Positions 26,104-36,200 of a DNA stretch of 64,000 nt are shown in pieces. The stretch is from contig NZ_CANLFB010000007.1 in assembly GCF_947489755.1 (NCBI RefSeq), forward strand, positions 1 through 64,000, read 5' to 3'. The notes beneath the pieces are model-generated. The model ran no database searches. It worked only from the letters and a program-made list of their open reading frames with translations, and had not been told where the DNA came from. The position numbers were made by a program, and so were the translations under genes. Each line of letters opens with the position of its first letter. Position 1 is the stretch's first letter. Source of the DNA: an uncultured Psychromonas sp. (GTDB lineage: Bacteria > Pseudomonadota > Gammaproteobacteria > Enterobacterales > Psychromonadaceae).

Positions 26104-26903
26104 AAGTGTTAGTCATTGGTGGCACCGCAGACGGGCGAAAACTGGCGACTCAATTATATGAGTTAGGTTTTGATGTAGTTTACAGTATTGCTGGGATCGT
26201 GCGTAAAGCAACGGTACCAGGGCCAGTTATTAGCGGTGGCTTTACACAATTTGGCGGCTTAGAAAAATACATAACCGACAACCAAATAACTCACCTAGTT
26301 GATGCAACACATCCCTTTGCTGAAAAAATGAGTCATACCATTGCACAAGTCACTGATCATTTATCTATTCCTGCAATACGCTTTCATCGTAAGCAGTGGC
26401 TTAAAACCGAAAATGATCATTGGATTGAAGTGTTAGCGTGGCCAGAATTAATTGAAAAAGTAGCGCAACATCAGTCTTTGTTTATGACTGCAGGGCAAAT
26501 CTCCCAAGATATTATCGATCAGCTAGCCAAACAAGCCAACCATCTATTACTGCGCACAGCGATGCCAGCAAGAGCAATTTTACCAAGCAATGTTACTTGG
26601 CTAAAAGCGATCGGGCCTTTTTTGTTAGAAGATGAGCAACAGTTACTTCAAACATATAAAATAGATGCCATTATTAGTAAAAATAGCGGTGGTGAAGCTA
26701 CCTACGCAAAAATACAAGCGGCTGCACAAGCGGGTATTCCCGTTTATCAATTTAAACGCCCATCGCTGCCACCATTACAATATGAATTTGATAATGCCGC
26801 TGATTGTATCGACTTATTGCAATCATGCTTAGCTGCGTCTAAATTGCCTAAATCTGCTTTCGCGACTTCTGCCGCATCAACTGAGTTAAAAAATGAAATT
26901 TGA
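26100..26903 (+). CDS. cbiJ: Cobalt-precorrin-6A reductase
   Basis: A 267-residue NADH/NADPH-dependent reductase of the corrin macrocycle. The N-terminus VLVIGGTADGRKLATQL is the nucleotide-binding motif, followed by VDATHPFAEKMS, IRFHRKQW, LLLRTAMP and IISKNSGGEAT, all typical of the CbiJ/CobK family. It begins inside the cbiD stop and ends 11 bases inside cbiC. The last 20 residues (Ala/Ser-rich) are a variable tail. Confidence 0.93.
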   Translation: MKVLVIGGTADGRKLATQLYELGFDVVYSIAGIVRKATVPGPVISGGFTQFGGLEKYITDNQITHLVDATHPFAEKMSHTIAQVTDHLSIPAIRFHRKQWLKTENDHWIEVLAWPELIEKVAQHQSLFMTAGQISQDIIDQLAKQANHLLLRTAMPARAILPSNVTWLKAIGPFLLEDEQQLLQTYKIDAIISKNSGGEATYAKIQAAAQAGIPVYQFKRPSLPPLQYEFDNAADCIDLLQSCLAASKLPKSAFATSAASTELKNEI

Positions 26904-27534
26904 TTATATCCACGATCCGAGCTTGATCGAGAATGAAAGCTTTCGCCAAATTAGAACCTTAACAGACCTTGACCATCTATCAATAGAAGCCCAACAAGTG
27001 GTGATGCGTGTCGTACATAGCGTTGGTATTCCTGCAGTTGCTTCACAGGTTAGGTTGAGTGAACACGCTTGCCAATCAGGTATTGATGCGTTGAAAAAAG
27101 GGGCAGCAATCTTGTGTGATGTGGAGATGGTTAAACAAGGCATCACTAAACGAATGATTAAAACAGACCCGTTGTGTTTTTTAAACGCAGAAGGAGTGCC
27201 TGAGCGCGCAAAAGCAACGGGCGAAACTAGAACCATGGCTGCATTAACGTCGTGGTTACCTTATTTAGAAGGGAGTGTCGTGGTGATTGGTAATGCGCCC
27301 ACTGCCTTATTCCGTTTATTAGAAATGATTGACCAAGGTGCGCCTAAACCTGCTTTGATCATCGGTATGCCTGTCGGATTTGTCGGTGCCGCTGAATCTA
27401 AGCAAGCATTATGGGATGTTCACCAAGAGTTAGGTATTGAATGTATTACTTTATTGGGGCGAGAAGGTGGCAGTGCGGTATCTAGCGCAAGCTGTAATGC
27501 CTTATTACGTTGTATCAAAGGAGAGTTGTATTAA
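26893..27534 (+). CDS. cbiC: Cobalt-precorrin-8 methylmutase
   Basis: A 213-residue enzyme that moves the C11 methyl to C12 to give cobyrinate. Family motifs are VVMRVVHSVGIPAVA, which includes the catalytic His of CbiC/CobH, ALKKGAAILCDVEMVKQG and IIGMPVGFVGAAESK. The gene overlaps cbiJ by 11 bases and shares one base with the next start. Confidence 0.94.
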   Translation: MKFDYIHDPSLIENESFRQIRTLTDLDHLSIEAQQVVMRVVHSVGIPAVASQVRLSEHACQSGIDALKKGAAILCDVEMVKQGITKRMIKTDPLCFLNAEGVPERAKATGETRTMAALTSWLPYLEGSVVVIGNAPTALFRLLEMIDQGAPKPALIIGMPVGFVGAAESKQALWDVHQELGIECITLLGREGGSAVSSASCNALLRCIKGELY

Positions 27535-28943
27535 TGAATATCGTTAAAAAATTAATGGGAATGTTTGGGGTGAAGCTTGATAGCAGAGCTAAATCATCGT
27601 CTAAATCAGTGCGTGAAATCGCAGTGATTGGTTTAGGCGTAGCTGAAAATGCCATGCTAAGCGATCAAGCTTTATTAGCATTACAATCAGCAGACTTAGT
27701 GATTGGATCTGAGCGTCAATTAAAAACCTTAGAAAAGCATTTAGCGATTCAACCTCAAATAGAAACGTTAGGAGAGGGAGATCAGCAACAAGTTGAGCCT
27801 CAATTAATCAGCTTGCCTCCAAGAACTGAAATAATCCCCAAACTAAAAGAACTAAAAGCGTTAATAGAAACAGAGAAAAAAGTGGTTGTGTTGGGGTCTG
27901 GCGACCCGCTTTACTATGGTATTGGCACCTGGATTAGTAAACATTTTAATGACGCAACGGTACGTTTCTTTCCTGCTGTTTCTAGCATTACTCAAGCATG
28001 TCATAGCTTATCAATTGCGCAACAAGATGTGCATGTAGTGAGTTTACATGGTCGTCCGTTGGCTAAGTTAAAAGTAGCTTTGAAAGCACAGCAAACGTTA
28101 TTGTTATTAACTGACAAAGATAGCTTACCGCATCACCTTGCAGCGGTTTGTAAAGAAACGGGATTTACCGAAGCAGAAATCATTGTATGTGAACGCCTTG
28201 GTTACACTGAGCAAAAAATATCTCGTTTCACTGTTCAAGCATTATTAGAGGCTGAAGCCGAAGAGAGCCTGCAGGAGTTTGATGCATTACATGTGTCTTT
28301 TGTTATCTGCGGCGCAAACAAAGGTTATTTACCTGAATTTCCGGGGATTAAAGATGCTGATTTTGAAACCGGTGAATTAGGCTCAAAAGGGATGATCAGC
28401 AAGCGTGAAGTACGTTTAGCGATTTTGTCATTATTACAACCAAGTAAAAGAGACGTTATTTGGGATATCGGTGCTGGTTGTGGTGGTGTGTCAGTTGAGA
28501 TGGCTTATTGGCAACCTAAAGCTAAGATTTATGCGATTGAACATAACCAAGAACGATTCGATTGTCTGTTAGCAAATAAGCAGAAATTTGGTGTGGTCAA
28601 TAATTTAAAAAGTACTTTTGGTCGCGCACCAGAAGCGCTAACTGGTTTACCGACACCTAATAAAATCTTTATTGGTGGCAGTGATGGCGAATTAACCGAA
28701 CTATTGGAGACACTGTGGACAAAACTACCTGAAGATGGGCAAATCGTTGTTTCCGCTGTGATGGAAAAAACGAAGTCTCAACTACTTAGTTTCTATACCA
28801 AACGAAGTGTTGCTGAAGACAGTCAATCAGAGACATTACAAGTTGCTGTTAATAAAAGTAGAACCTTAGGCGGGCAGCTTGCTTACAATCCTGCTTTATC
28901 TGTTAGCTTATTTAGCTTTATCAAAAATACAACACAGAAATAG
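27534..28943 (+). CDS. cbiET: Fused cobalt-precorrin-7 C5- and C15-methyltransferase (decarboxylating)
   Basis: A 469-residue fusion of CbiE (about residues 25-275) and CbiT (about 275-469), as in CobL. It methylates C5 and C15 and decarboxylates the C12 acetate. The CbiE half has IAVIGLGV and VLGSGDPLYYGIGTW; the CbiT half has GMISKREVRLAILSLL, DIGAGCGGVSVEMA and IEHNQERF, a SAM-binding site. I choose ATG 27534 (TAATG with cbiC, AAGGAG ten bases upstream) over 27510. A short basic leader of about 30 residues precedes CbiE. Confidence 0.92.
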   Translation: MNIVKKLMGMFGVKLDSRAKSSSKSVREIAVIGLGVAENAMLSDQALLALQSADLVIGSERQLKTLEKHLAIQPQIETLGEGDQQQVEPQLISLPPRTEIIPKLKELKALIETEKKVVVLGSGDPLYYGIGTWISKHFNDATVRFFPAVSSITQACHSLSIAQQDVHVVSLHGRPLAKLKVALKAQQTLLLLTDKDSLPHHLAAVCKETGFTEAEIIVCERLGYTEQKISRFTVQALLEAEAEESLQEFDALHVSFVICGANKGYLPEFPGIKDADFETGELGSKGMISKREVRLAILSLLQPSKRDVIWDIGAGCGGVSVEMAYWQPKAKIYAIEHNQERFDCLLANKQKFGVVNNLKSTFGRAPEALTGLPTPNKIFIGGSDGELTELLETLWTKLPEDGQIVVSAVMEKTKSQLLSFYTKRSVAEDSQSETLQVAVNKSRTLGGQLAYNPALSVSLFSFIKNTTQK

Positions 28944-28957
28944 TAAAGGAATAGAAA

Positions 28958-29719
28958 ATGAATGATCTTGCTTCAACAGTCCCAAACGGCCTCTTTATTG
29001 GTGTAGGCGTTGGCCCTGGTGATCCAGAATTACTGACCTTAAAAGCATATCGTGCGATTCAACATGCAGATGTTATTTGTTATTTAGAGAATGAATCAGG
29101 GCAATCGCAATCACTGGATATCGCTGTAGAAGCATTAAAAGATCCGATTAAACAACAACTGCATTTAGGCGTGCGCTTTGCGATGTCACGTGAACGTGTG
29201 GCTGCGAATGCTGCTTATGATAAAGCGATTGGTCAGATACATGCGCAGCTTAAACAAGGAAAAACAGTGGTGTTTCTTTGCGAAGGTGACCCATTGTTTT
29301 TTGGCTCTTTTACGTATCTGTTAGAGCGTTTAGACAGTCAATACGCATCAAAAGTTATTCCTGGTATTCCAGCCTTTGCAGCGGCAACGGCTGAATTGCA
29401 ATTACCGTTAACTGTATTAAAACAATCTTTTGCAGTGATCACGGGGCGCCACAGTGATGCAAAAATCAAAGCGGCCTTGTTAGAACATGATGCAGTGGTG
29501 ATCATGAAAGCGGGTATTGAACGACCTCGTTTGCTTACGCTACTAAAAGAGACTAAACGATTTGATGATGCTAATTACTTAGAATACATCAGTCGCGATA
29601 AACAAAAAATAATTCGCGATTTAAATGATTTGGAAATGTCAGCAGGCCCTTATTTTTCATTGTTTGTTATTACTCGACAGGAAATACCTAAAGAAGCTAA
29701 TCAGGATGTGAAGGCATGA
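28958..29719 (+). CDS. cbiL: Cobalt-precorrin-2 C20-methyltransferase
   Basis: A 253-residue SAM-dependent enzyme that adds the methyl at C20. It shows the corrin methyltransferase motifs LFIGVGVGPGDPELLTLKA (near residues 12-30), FLCEGDPLFFGSF (near 108-120) and VIPGIPAFAAATAEL. The PG.P and EGDP segments and short spacing match CbiL/CobI. It has a good AAAGGAATAGAAA site and overlaps cbiG by ATGA. Confidence 0.92.
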   Translation: MNDLASTVPNGLFIGVGVGPGDPELLTLKAYRAIQHADVICYLENESGQSQSLDIAVEALKDPIKQQLHLGVRFAMSRERVAANAAYDKAIGQIHAQLKQGKTVVFLCEGDPLFFGSFTYLLERLDSQYASKVIPGIPAFAAATAELQLPLTVLKQSFAVITGRHSDAKIKAALLEHDAVVIMKAGIERPRLLTLLKETKRFDDANYLEYISRDKQKIIRDLNDLEMSAGPYFSLFVITRQEIPKEANQDVKA

Positions 29720-30495
29720 TTAGAATTATCTGTTTAACAGAAGTTGGATTACAACTAGCAAGACGTTTGCAGTACCTTTTAAAAGTTGAGCAATCAACGC
29801 TGAAAAACAGTGAAATTTACTTCAAACCTGCTCCTTTTAAAGAGTCAGTGCAAGATTACTTTCAACAAGGTGATTCTTTGATTTTCATTTGTGCCACCGG
29901 CATCGTAATGCGCACGTTAGCCTCTGTGATTAATGACAAATACAAAGATCCTGCTGTTTTGGTGTTAGATGAACAAGGGCAGTTTGTGATCCCGCTGTTA
30001 TCAGGTCACGAAGGTGGGGCGAATGAGTTAGCAAGGCAAGTGTCTGTTTTATTAGAAAACCAATTAGTACTAACGACTGCAAATAGTTATCTAAAGCCAG
30101 TTTATGTAGTCGGAATGGGATGTGAACGACATTGCCCTGAAATGGTTTTAAAAGGTTTGTTAGATGAATGCTTAATTAAAGCGGGTTTAACGATTAATGA
30201 TATCAGCGCGATTACTAGCATCGATATTAAAAGTGACGAAGTGGGCTTAATCGCACTAGCGGATACCTTACAAAAGCCTTATTTAACGTTTGATGCGAAA
30301 AACTTAAGTACCATGGAAGAACGACTTTCTACAAAGTCTGATTATATTTTAAAAACGGTTGGCGTGTATGGCGTAGCGGAATCTGCTGCTTTATACCAAG
30401 CTGAACAGCTAACCAATAACGGTAGTGAACTATTACTGAAAAAACATAAAAATAAACAAGTAACCTGTGCCATTGCCAGAAGTTATAGCTTGTAG
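29716..30495 (+). CDS. cbiG: Cobalt-precorrin-5A hydrolase, short form
   Basis: The enzyme opens the delta-lactone and releases acetaldehyde, a step unique to the anaerobic pathway. The protein is 259 residues against about 350 in Salmonella. The N-terminal domain (FICATGIVMRTLA, LSGHEGGANELA) runs to about residue 115, and the C-terminal CobE-like domain (YVVGMGCERHC) begins directly at about 127, so the central CbiG domain is missing. The same two-domain form occurs in other genomes and is probably active. Its stop is followed by a 95-base gap to cbiH. Confidence 0.9.
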   Translation: MIRIICLTEVGLQLARRLQYLLKVEQSTLKNSEIYFKPAPFKESVQDYFQQGDSLIFICATGIVMRTLASVINDKYKDPAVLVLDEQGQFVIPLLSGHEGGANELARQVSVLLENQLVLTTANSYLKPVYVVGMGCERHCPEMVLKGLLDECLIKAGLTINDISAITSIDIKSDEVGLIALADTLQKPYLTFDAKNLSTMEERLSTKSDYILKTVGVYGVAESAALYQAEQLTNNGSELLLKKHKNKQVTCAIARSYSL

Positions 30496-30590
30496 TGAAT
30501 GGCTATGTTTCATTGAAATAGCTAATAGACACAGCGAATAGTCGCTAAAAAGAATTAAACTTAAAACGTGTAATATTAAAAGAGAGAGTC

Positions 30591-31376
30591 ATGAATAATA
30601 AGAAACAACTTTTTGTTGTCGGTATGGGACCGGGCAATGCGGATTTAGTCGCACCAAAAGCATTAAAAGCCGTTGAGCAAAGTACTGATTTAGTCGCTTA
30701 TGGACTCTATTTAGATTTGTTAGGTGCACCCTGTAATAATAAAGTACACCATGATTTACCGTTAGGTGAAGAGATTGGACGCGCTCGTTTAGCATTAGAT
30801 TTAGCCGCAAGTGGTAAAACGACTTCATTGATTTCTAGTGGCGATATCGGTATCTACGCAATGGCAACCTTAGTATTTGAATTGTTAGATAGACAATTAC
30901 AAGGCCTTGAAAATCATCCAGAATGGTTAGAGGTTGAAATTGATGTGGTACCCGGTATTTCTGCAATGCAAGCTGGCGCAAGCCGCATAGGCGCTATGTT
31001 AGGCCATGACTTCTGTACTGTTAGCTTATCTGACCTTCTGACACCTTGGGAAACTATCAATAAGCGTATTCACAGTGCAGGCGAAGGTGATTTTGTTATC
31101 TCTTTTTATAACCCTGTTTCTAAAAAACGTGACTGGCAACTTAACCATGCGCGTGACGTGTTATTGAAATATCGTCCTGCTTCAACACCGGTTTTATTAG
31201 GTCGTCAATTGACCCGTGAAGATGAATCTATCCGTATTATTCGTTTAGATGAACTCGATGCTAAAGATGTAGATATGTTTACCTTAGTCAGCGTAGGTAA
31301 CAGCGAGTCTCGTCATATCATCAACGGCGATAAACATTGGGTTTATACACCCCGCGGCTATAAAAAGAAATTATAG
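30591..31376 (+). CDS. cbiH: Cobalt-factor III C17-methyltransferase
   Basis: A 261-residue SAM-dependent methyltransferase that methylates C17 and drives ring contraction. It has FVVGMGPGNADLVAPKAL at the N-terminus, LISSGDIGIYAMA (near residues 80-92), VVPGISAMQAGASRIGA and VISFYNPVSKKRDWQ, which identify CbiH/CobJ. No C-terminal ferredoxin-like extension is present. A GAGAGAGTC site precedes the ATG. Confidence 0.93.
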   Translation: MNNKKQLFVVGMGPGNADLVAPKALKAVEQSTDLVAYGLYLDLLGAPCNNKVHHDLPLGEEIGRARLALDLAASGKTTSLISSGDIGIYAMATLVFELLDRQLQGLENHPEWLEVEIDVVPGISAMQAGASRIGAMLGHDFCTVSLSDLLTPWETINKRIHSAGEGDFVISFYNPVSKKRDWQLNHARDVLLKYRPASTPVLLGRQLTREDESIRIIRLDELDAKDVDMFTLVSVGNSESRHIINGDKHWVYTPRGYKKKL

Positions 31377-31388
31377 AAAGGAATTATT

Positions 31389-32195
31389 ATGAAAGTTTAT
31401 TTTATTGGCGCAGGGCCGGGTGATCCTGAATTAATGACGATTAAAGGGGCGCGTTTATTAAAGCAGTGTCCAGTCGTGTTGTATGCAGGATCGTTGATCC
31501 CACGTCAAACATTGCAAGATGTTGAAGACTCAGCTGAGCTGATTGTTGATACTGCGAAGATCAATCTTGATGAAATGGAAACGTATTTTTTTGAGGCGTC
31601 AAAAGCAGGTAAAGATGTCGCGCGTTTACAATGTGGTGACCCTGCATTATATGGCGCGATTGCTGAGCAAATTCGACGTTTAGATAAACATGGCATTGAT
31701 TATGAAGTGATTCCTGGCGTGAGTGCAACGGCTGCTTCTGCGGCATATTTAGGTAAAGAGTTAACATTGTCAGGTGTATCGCAAACGGTGATCATGACGC
31801 GTTACGAAGGTAAAACACCTTTCCCTGAGCGTGAGCGTTTACCGCAACTTGCGCAAAGTGGTGCAACGTTAGCGATTCATTTAGGTATTACTAAAATCCG
31901 TAAAATCGTGGCTGAGTTAATTCCACATTACGGTGAAGATTGTCCTGTGGCTGTTTGCTATCGTAGTTCTTGGCCTGACCAAGATAAAGTCACGGGCACA
32001 TTAGCAGATATTGCGGAAAAAGTAGAAGCGAAAGGCTTCAAATTAACGGCATTGATCCTGGTTGGTCATGTATTAGACACCACCAATTTTGAAGATTCAT
32101 ACCTGTATAAAAAAGATAAACCGAATATTTTCCGTCGTCGTAAAAACACACTTTCCATTGAAGAATTAGAGGCTCAAGATGTCAACAGCAAATAA
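31389..32195 (+). CDS. cbiF: Cobalt-precorrin-4 C11-methyltransferase
   Basis: A 268-residue methyltransferase acting on C11. Motifs are VYFIGAGPGDPELMTIKGA, VVLYAGSLIP, LQCGDPALYGAI and VIPGVSATAASAAYLG, with VIMTRYEGKTP typical of CbiF/CobM. The last 30 residues are basic and then acidic (FRRRKNTLSIEELEAQD). Its end overlaps cobW by 17 bases. Confidence 0.94.
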   Translation: MKVYFIGAGPGDPELMTIKGARLLKQCPVVLYAGSLIPRQTLQDVEDSAELIVDTAKINLDEMETYFFEASKAGKDVARLQCGDPALYGAIAEQIRRLDKHGIDYEVIPGVSATAASAAYLGKELTLSGVSQTVIMTRYEGKTPFPERERLPQLAQSGATLAIHLGITKIRKIVAELIPHYGEDCPVAVCYRSSWPDQDKVTGTLADIAEKVEAKGFKLTALILVGHVLDTTNFEDSYLYKKDKPNIFRRRKNTLSIEELEAQDVNSK

Positions 32196-33279
32196 CATGT
32201 CGTTTAAAAAAATCCCCACTACCGTTGTGACTGGTTTTCTTGGAAGCGGTAAAACAACATTACTGGCTAACTTGCTTAAAAAAGCCAAAGGCAAACGTAT
32301 TGCCGTGATCATGAATGAATTTGGTGAGTTAGATATCGATTCAGAACTACTGCGAAGCTGTCCACTTGAATGTGATGATGAAGATGAAGCCGCGGTATTA
32401 GTCGGTGGAGATGACGGTATTTACGAACTCGCTAATGGTTGTATTTGTTGTACGGTAGAAGAAGAATTTTTACCGGTAATGAAAAAATTGGTTGAACGTC
32501 GTGATCAAATTGACCATATCTTAATTGAAACATCTGGCCTTGCGTTACCTAAGCCGTTAGTACAAGCGTTTAACTGGCCGGGCATCAAAGAATACTGCAC
32601 CGTAGATGCTGTTATTACTTTAGTTGATGGCCCTGCAATTGCAGCGGGTCGTTTTGCCGCTGATGAAGATAAAGTAAAAGAGCAACGTGCCCTAGATGAA
32701 AGTTTAGATCATGACCCAAGCTTACAAGAGTTGTTAGACGATCAACTTAACTCTGCTGACTTAGTGGTCGTGAGTAAAAGTGATTTATTAAACGAAGAAG
32801 AGCAAGCGCGCGTTAAAGCGGTAATAGAAAAACGTGTACCAAGTTCAGTTAAAACAGCTTATATCAATAATGGTGATGTACCACTTGAAGTGTTAATCGG
32901 CATTAATGCGGGCACTGAAAAAACCATTGATAAAGTGCATAACCACCATGATCATCATCATGCTCATGGTGCACATCATGACCACGCACATGACCATTTT
33001 GATTCAATGGTGATCAGCTTAGGTACTGTTGATGCAGATAAGCTTAAACAAAGTGTTGAAAAACTATTAAACGAGTTTAACTTATTCCGTATTAAAGGTT
33101 TTGCTGCTGTTGAAAACAAGCCAATGCGTCAAGTATTACAAGCCGTTGGTAAACGTTTAGAAGTACATTTTGACCGTTTATGGGAAGCAACTGAAACGCC
33201 AAAAACAGAATTAGTGTTGATCGGTAAAGGCTTAGATGAAGCCGCAGTGAAAGCTATTCTAAAAAGCGCTGAGGTTTAA
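32179..33279 (+). CDS. cobW: CobW/COG0523 GTPase with His-rich insert
   Basis: A 366-residue G3E GTPase metallochaperone. Walker A is GFLGSGKTTL (near residues 19-28), the conserved CxCC-type metal motif is GCICCTVEEEF (near 92-102), and the G4 motif VVSKSDLL near 199-206. A His-rich stretch (HNHHDHHHAHGAHHDHAHDH, about residues 254-273) separates the GTPase and C-terminal domains. Placed just before cobN, it is expected to deliver or store cobalt for the chelatase; zinc or other metals cannot be excluded. GAGG lies seven bases before the ATG. Confidence 0.92.
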   Translation: MSTANNMSFKKIPTTVVTGFLGSGKTTLLANLLKKAKGKRIAVIMNEFGELDIDSELLRSCPLECDDEDEAAVLVGGDDGIYELANGCICCTVEEEFLPVMKKLVERRDQIDHILIETSGLALPKPLVQAFNWPGIKEYCTVDAVITLVDGPAIAAGRFAADEDKVKEQRALDESLDHDPSLQELLDDQLNSADLVVVSKSDLLNEEEQARVKAVIEKRVPSSVKTAYINNGDVPLEVLIGINAGTEKTIDKVHNHHDHHHAHGAHHDHAHDHFDSMVISLGTVDADKLKQSVEKLLNEFNLFRIKGFAAVENKPMRQVLQAVGKRLEVHFDRLWEATETPKTELVLIGKGLDEAAVKAILKSAEV

Positions 33280-33285
33280 TCGTTA

Positions 33286-36200
33286 ATGCACCTTTTAGCA
33301 GCACAACCAGGCGGATTTGTTGAACAGGAGGGGATTGTAGATTTAGCACAATCTCCCGCTCCTTTAGTCGTGTTCAGCGCAGCCGATAGTCAATTGACTG
33401 CACTTTCTGCAGGATACGAAGCAGCGGGGTTGCAGCAAGCAAGTGAAACACACACTTTAGCTGAAACGCGCTTAGTGAATTGGACTAACTTACTAAAGCC
33501 TGCTGCTTTTGACCTTTATGAAGATAAAGTGCTAGGGCAAGCGCAAGTCGTGGTGGTGTCGTTATTAGGTGGCAAAGCTTATTGGCAATATGGTGTGGAA
33601 GGGCTAATACGTTGGTCAAAAGAAGCACCTAATCGCCATCTTATTTTAGTACCCGGTGATGATAATATTGACCCTGAGTTGATTGAGTTATCTACCGTAT
33701 CAGAACAAGTTCAACATCAAGTATGGCGTTATTGTCGTGCTGGTGGCATTGATAATAGTGCTCAGTTATTTATATTTTTGAATCAGCAATTTTTTGACCT
33801 TCGTACTGATTGCGCTGACCCTGCTTTTTTACCTGTTGCGCAGTTTTATCATCAGGACAGTATTCAATGGCAAACAGGTCAGCAAGTCGTCGCGCTGCTG
33901 TTTTATCGTAGCCATTTACAATCGGCTAACTGCCAGATGTTTGATCAGTTTATTCAACTTATGTCAGACAATGGTTTGAATCCATTGCCAATAGTGATCA
34001 GTTCATTAAAAGATCCACAAGCAATGAAAGTGGTGAATACGTTATTAGTCGAGCATGATTGTCGTTTAATTTTAAACAGCACCGGCTTTGCCTCTAATAC
34101 TGTCAGTACACCGGGGTTAAGCTCTCAGCCAAATAGTTTTACGCGTTTATTTGATGTGGATATTCCCATCCTACAACTAGTGCTTTCTAGCAGTACACTA
34201 GAAGACTGGAATGATTATAAACAGGGTTTAAGAAGCCGAGATATCGCGATGCAAGTGGTCTTGCCTGAAATGGATGGCAAAGTATTAACCCGCGCGATTA
34301 GCTTTAAAAGCGAAGCATTTTTTGACGAAAAAACACAAATCTCATTAGTACAGTATCAATTACATACGGAACGTGCACAATTTGTTATTGAACTGGCTAA
34401 AAAATATATTCAACTTTCTCAAACGGCTAACCAAGATAAACGCATTGCCTTAATCTTAGCGAACTATCCCACTAAAGATGGACGAATAGGTAATGGCGTT
34501 GGGTTAGACACGCCAAATTCGACGGTGAATATACTACATAAATTAAAAACTGCAGGTTACCCAATTGGTGACGTGCCAGAGAACGGTAATCAACTGATTG
34601 AGCAACTATTACAATCAGTAACCAATAACCCCAATACGTTACACCATTTAGCCTGTTGGCAAAGCCTGTCGCTAACGGACTATAAAAAACACTTCGCAGC
34701 GCTACCGTTAGTAAGTCAGCAAGCGATCACCGAACGTTGGGGGCAACCCGAAGATGATATTAAATGCCGTGATGGTCGTTTAATGATTTCAGGTATTCGC
34801 TTAGGTGAAACCTTTGTCGGTATTCAGCCCGCGCGTGGTTTTAATATTGATTTATTAGCAAACTATCACGATCCTGATTTAGTGCCGCCGCACAATTATT
34901 TAGCGTTCTATTTTTGGTTACGATTTACTTATCAAGTGAATGCGGTGATTCATGTCGGTAAGCACGGTAATTTAGAATGGTTACCGGGCAAAGGCCTCGC
35001 GCTTTCTAATGAATGTTGGCCTGATGCGGTACTCGGTCCAATGCCGCATTTTTATCCGTTTATTGTTAATGACCCCGGTGAAGGTGCGCAAGCTAAACGC
35101 CGTACACAAGCTGTGATTATTGATCATTTAATGCCGCCAATGGCACGCGCTGAAACTTACGGCGACATGGCTGAACTAGAAGGGCTGGTGGACGAGTATT
35201 ATCAAGCACAAGGCTTAGATACTCGCCGTGAAGTCTGGTTAAGAGAGCAAATTTTAGAAAAAGTACAAAGCACCAATATCTTAGATGAATTAAATGAAGC
35301 GGCCCGTGGCGATGATAATCAAGTACTAGAAGAGTTAGACACGTACTTGTGTGATATTAAAGAAGCACAAATACGCCATGGCTTGCATATTTTAGGTGAA
35401 TTGCCAGAATCGCATAAAGTCGCGAACACCTTAATTGCTTTATTACGTTTACCGCGTGGGGAAGGGCAGATTAACCAAGGTATTTTACATTGTTTAGTGA
35501 ATGACTTTTCACTGCAAATTGACGGTGAACCGTTTGAGCCGTTAAGTGCAGGTCGTGAACCTTGGTCTGGCGTGAAACCTGATTTACTAGCGAATATTGA
35601 TGGATCACTTTGGCGTAGCACTGCTGATACTCGTGAACGTTTAGAGTTATTGGCGTTACAGTGGGTACAACAGTATTTATTGGCAGACAACGACTTAACC
35701 GAATTGATCGCGTTTCCTGCTACTTATGCATTATTAGTGTATGCACAAAGTACTATTCATAAGGCATTACAACAAAGTGTCGAAAACGAGTTAAATGCCA
35801 TTATTGATGGGCTTGATGGTAAGTTTATTGAAGCAGGACCAAGCGGTGCACCAACACGTGGTCGTTTAGATACCTTACCAACAGGTAGAAATTTCTACTC
35901 CGTTGATAATCGTGCTATCCCGTCAAAAGCCGCTTGGGTATTAGGGCAACAATCGGCTCAAGCCTTGATTCATCGTCATTTGCAAGAACATGGCGATTAC
36001 CCTAAACAACTTGGTTTATCGGTGTGGGGCACCGCAACCATGCGCACTGGCGGTGATGATATTGCACAAGCTTTTGCATTGATGGGGGTGAAACCTATTT
36101 GGGCGCAGGGTAGTAATCGTGTGGTGGATTTTGAAATTATTCCATTCCAATTATTGAATCGTCCAAGAGTCGATGTGACCTTAAGAGTCTCCGGTTTTTT

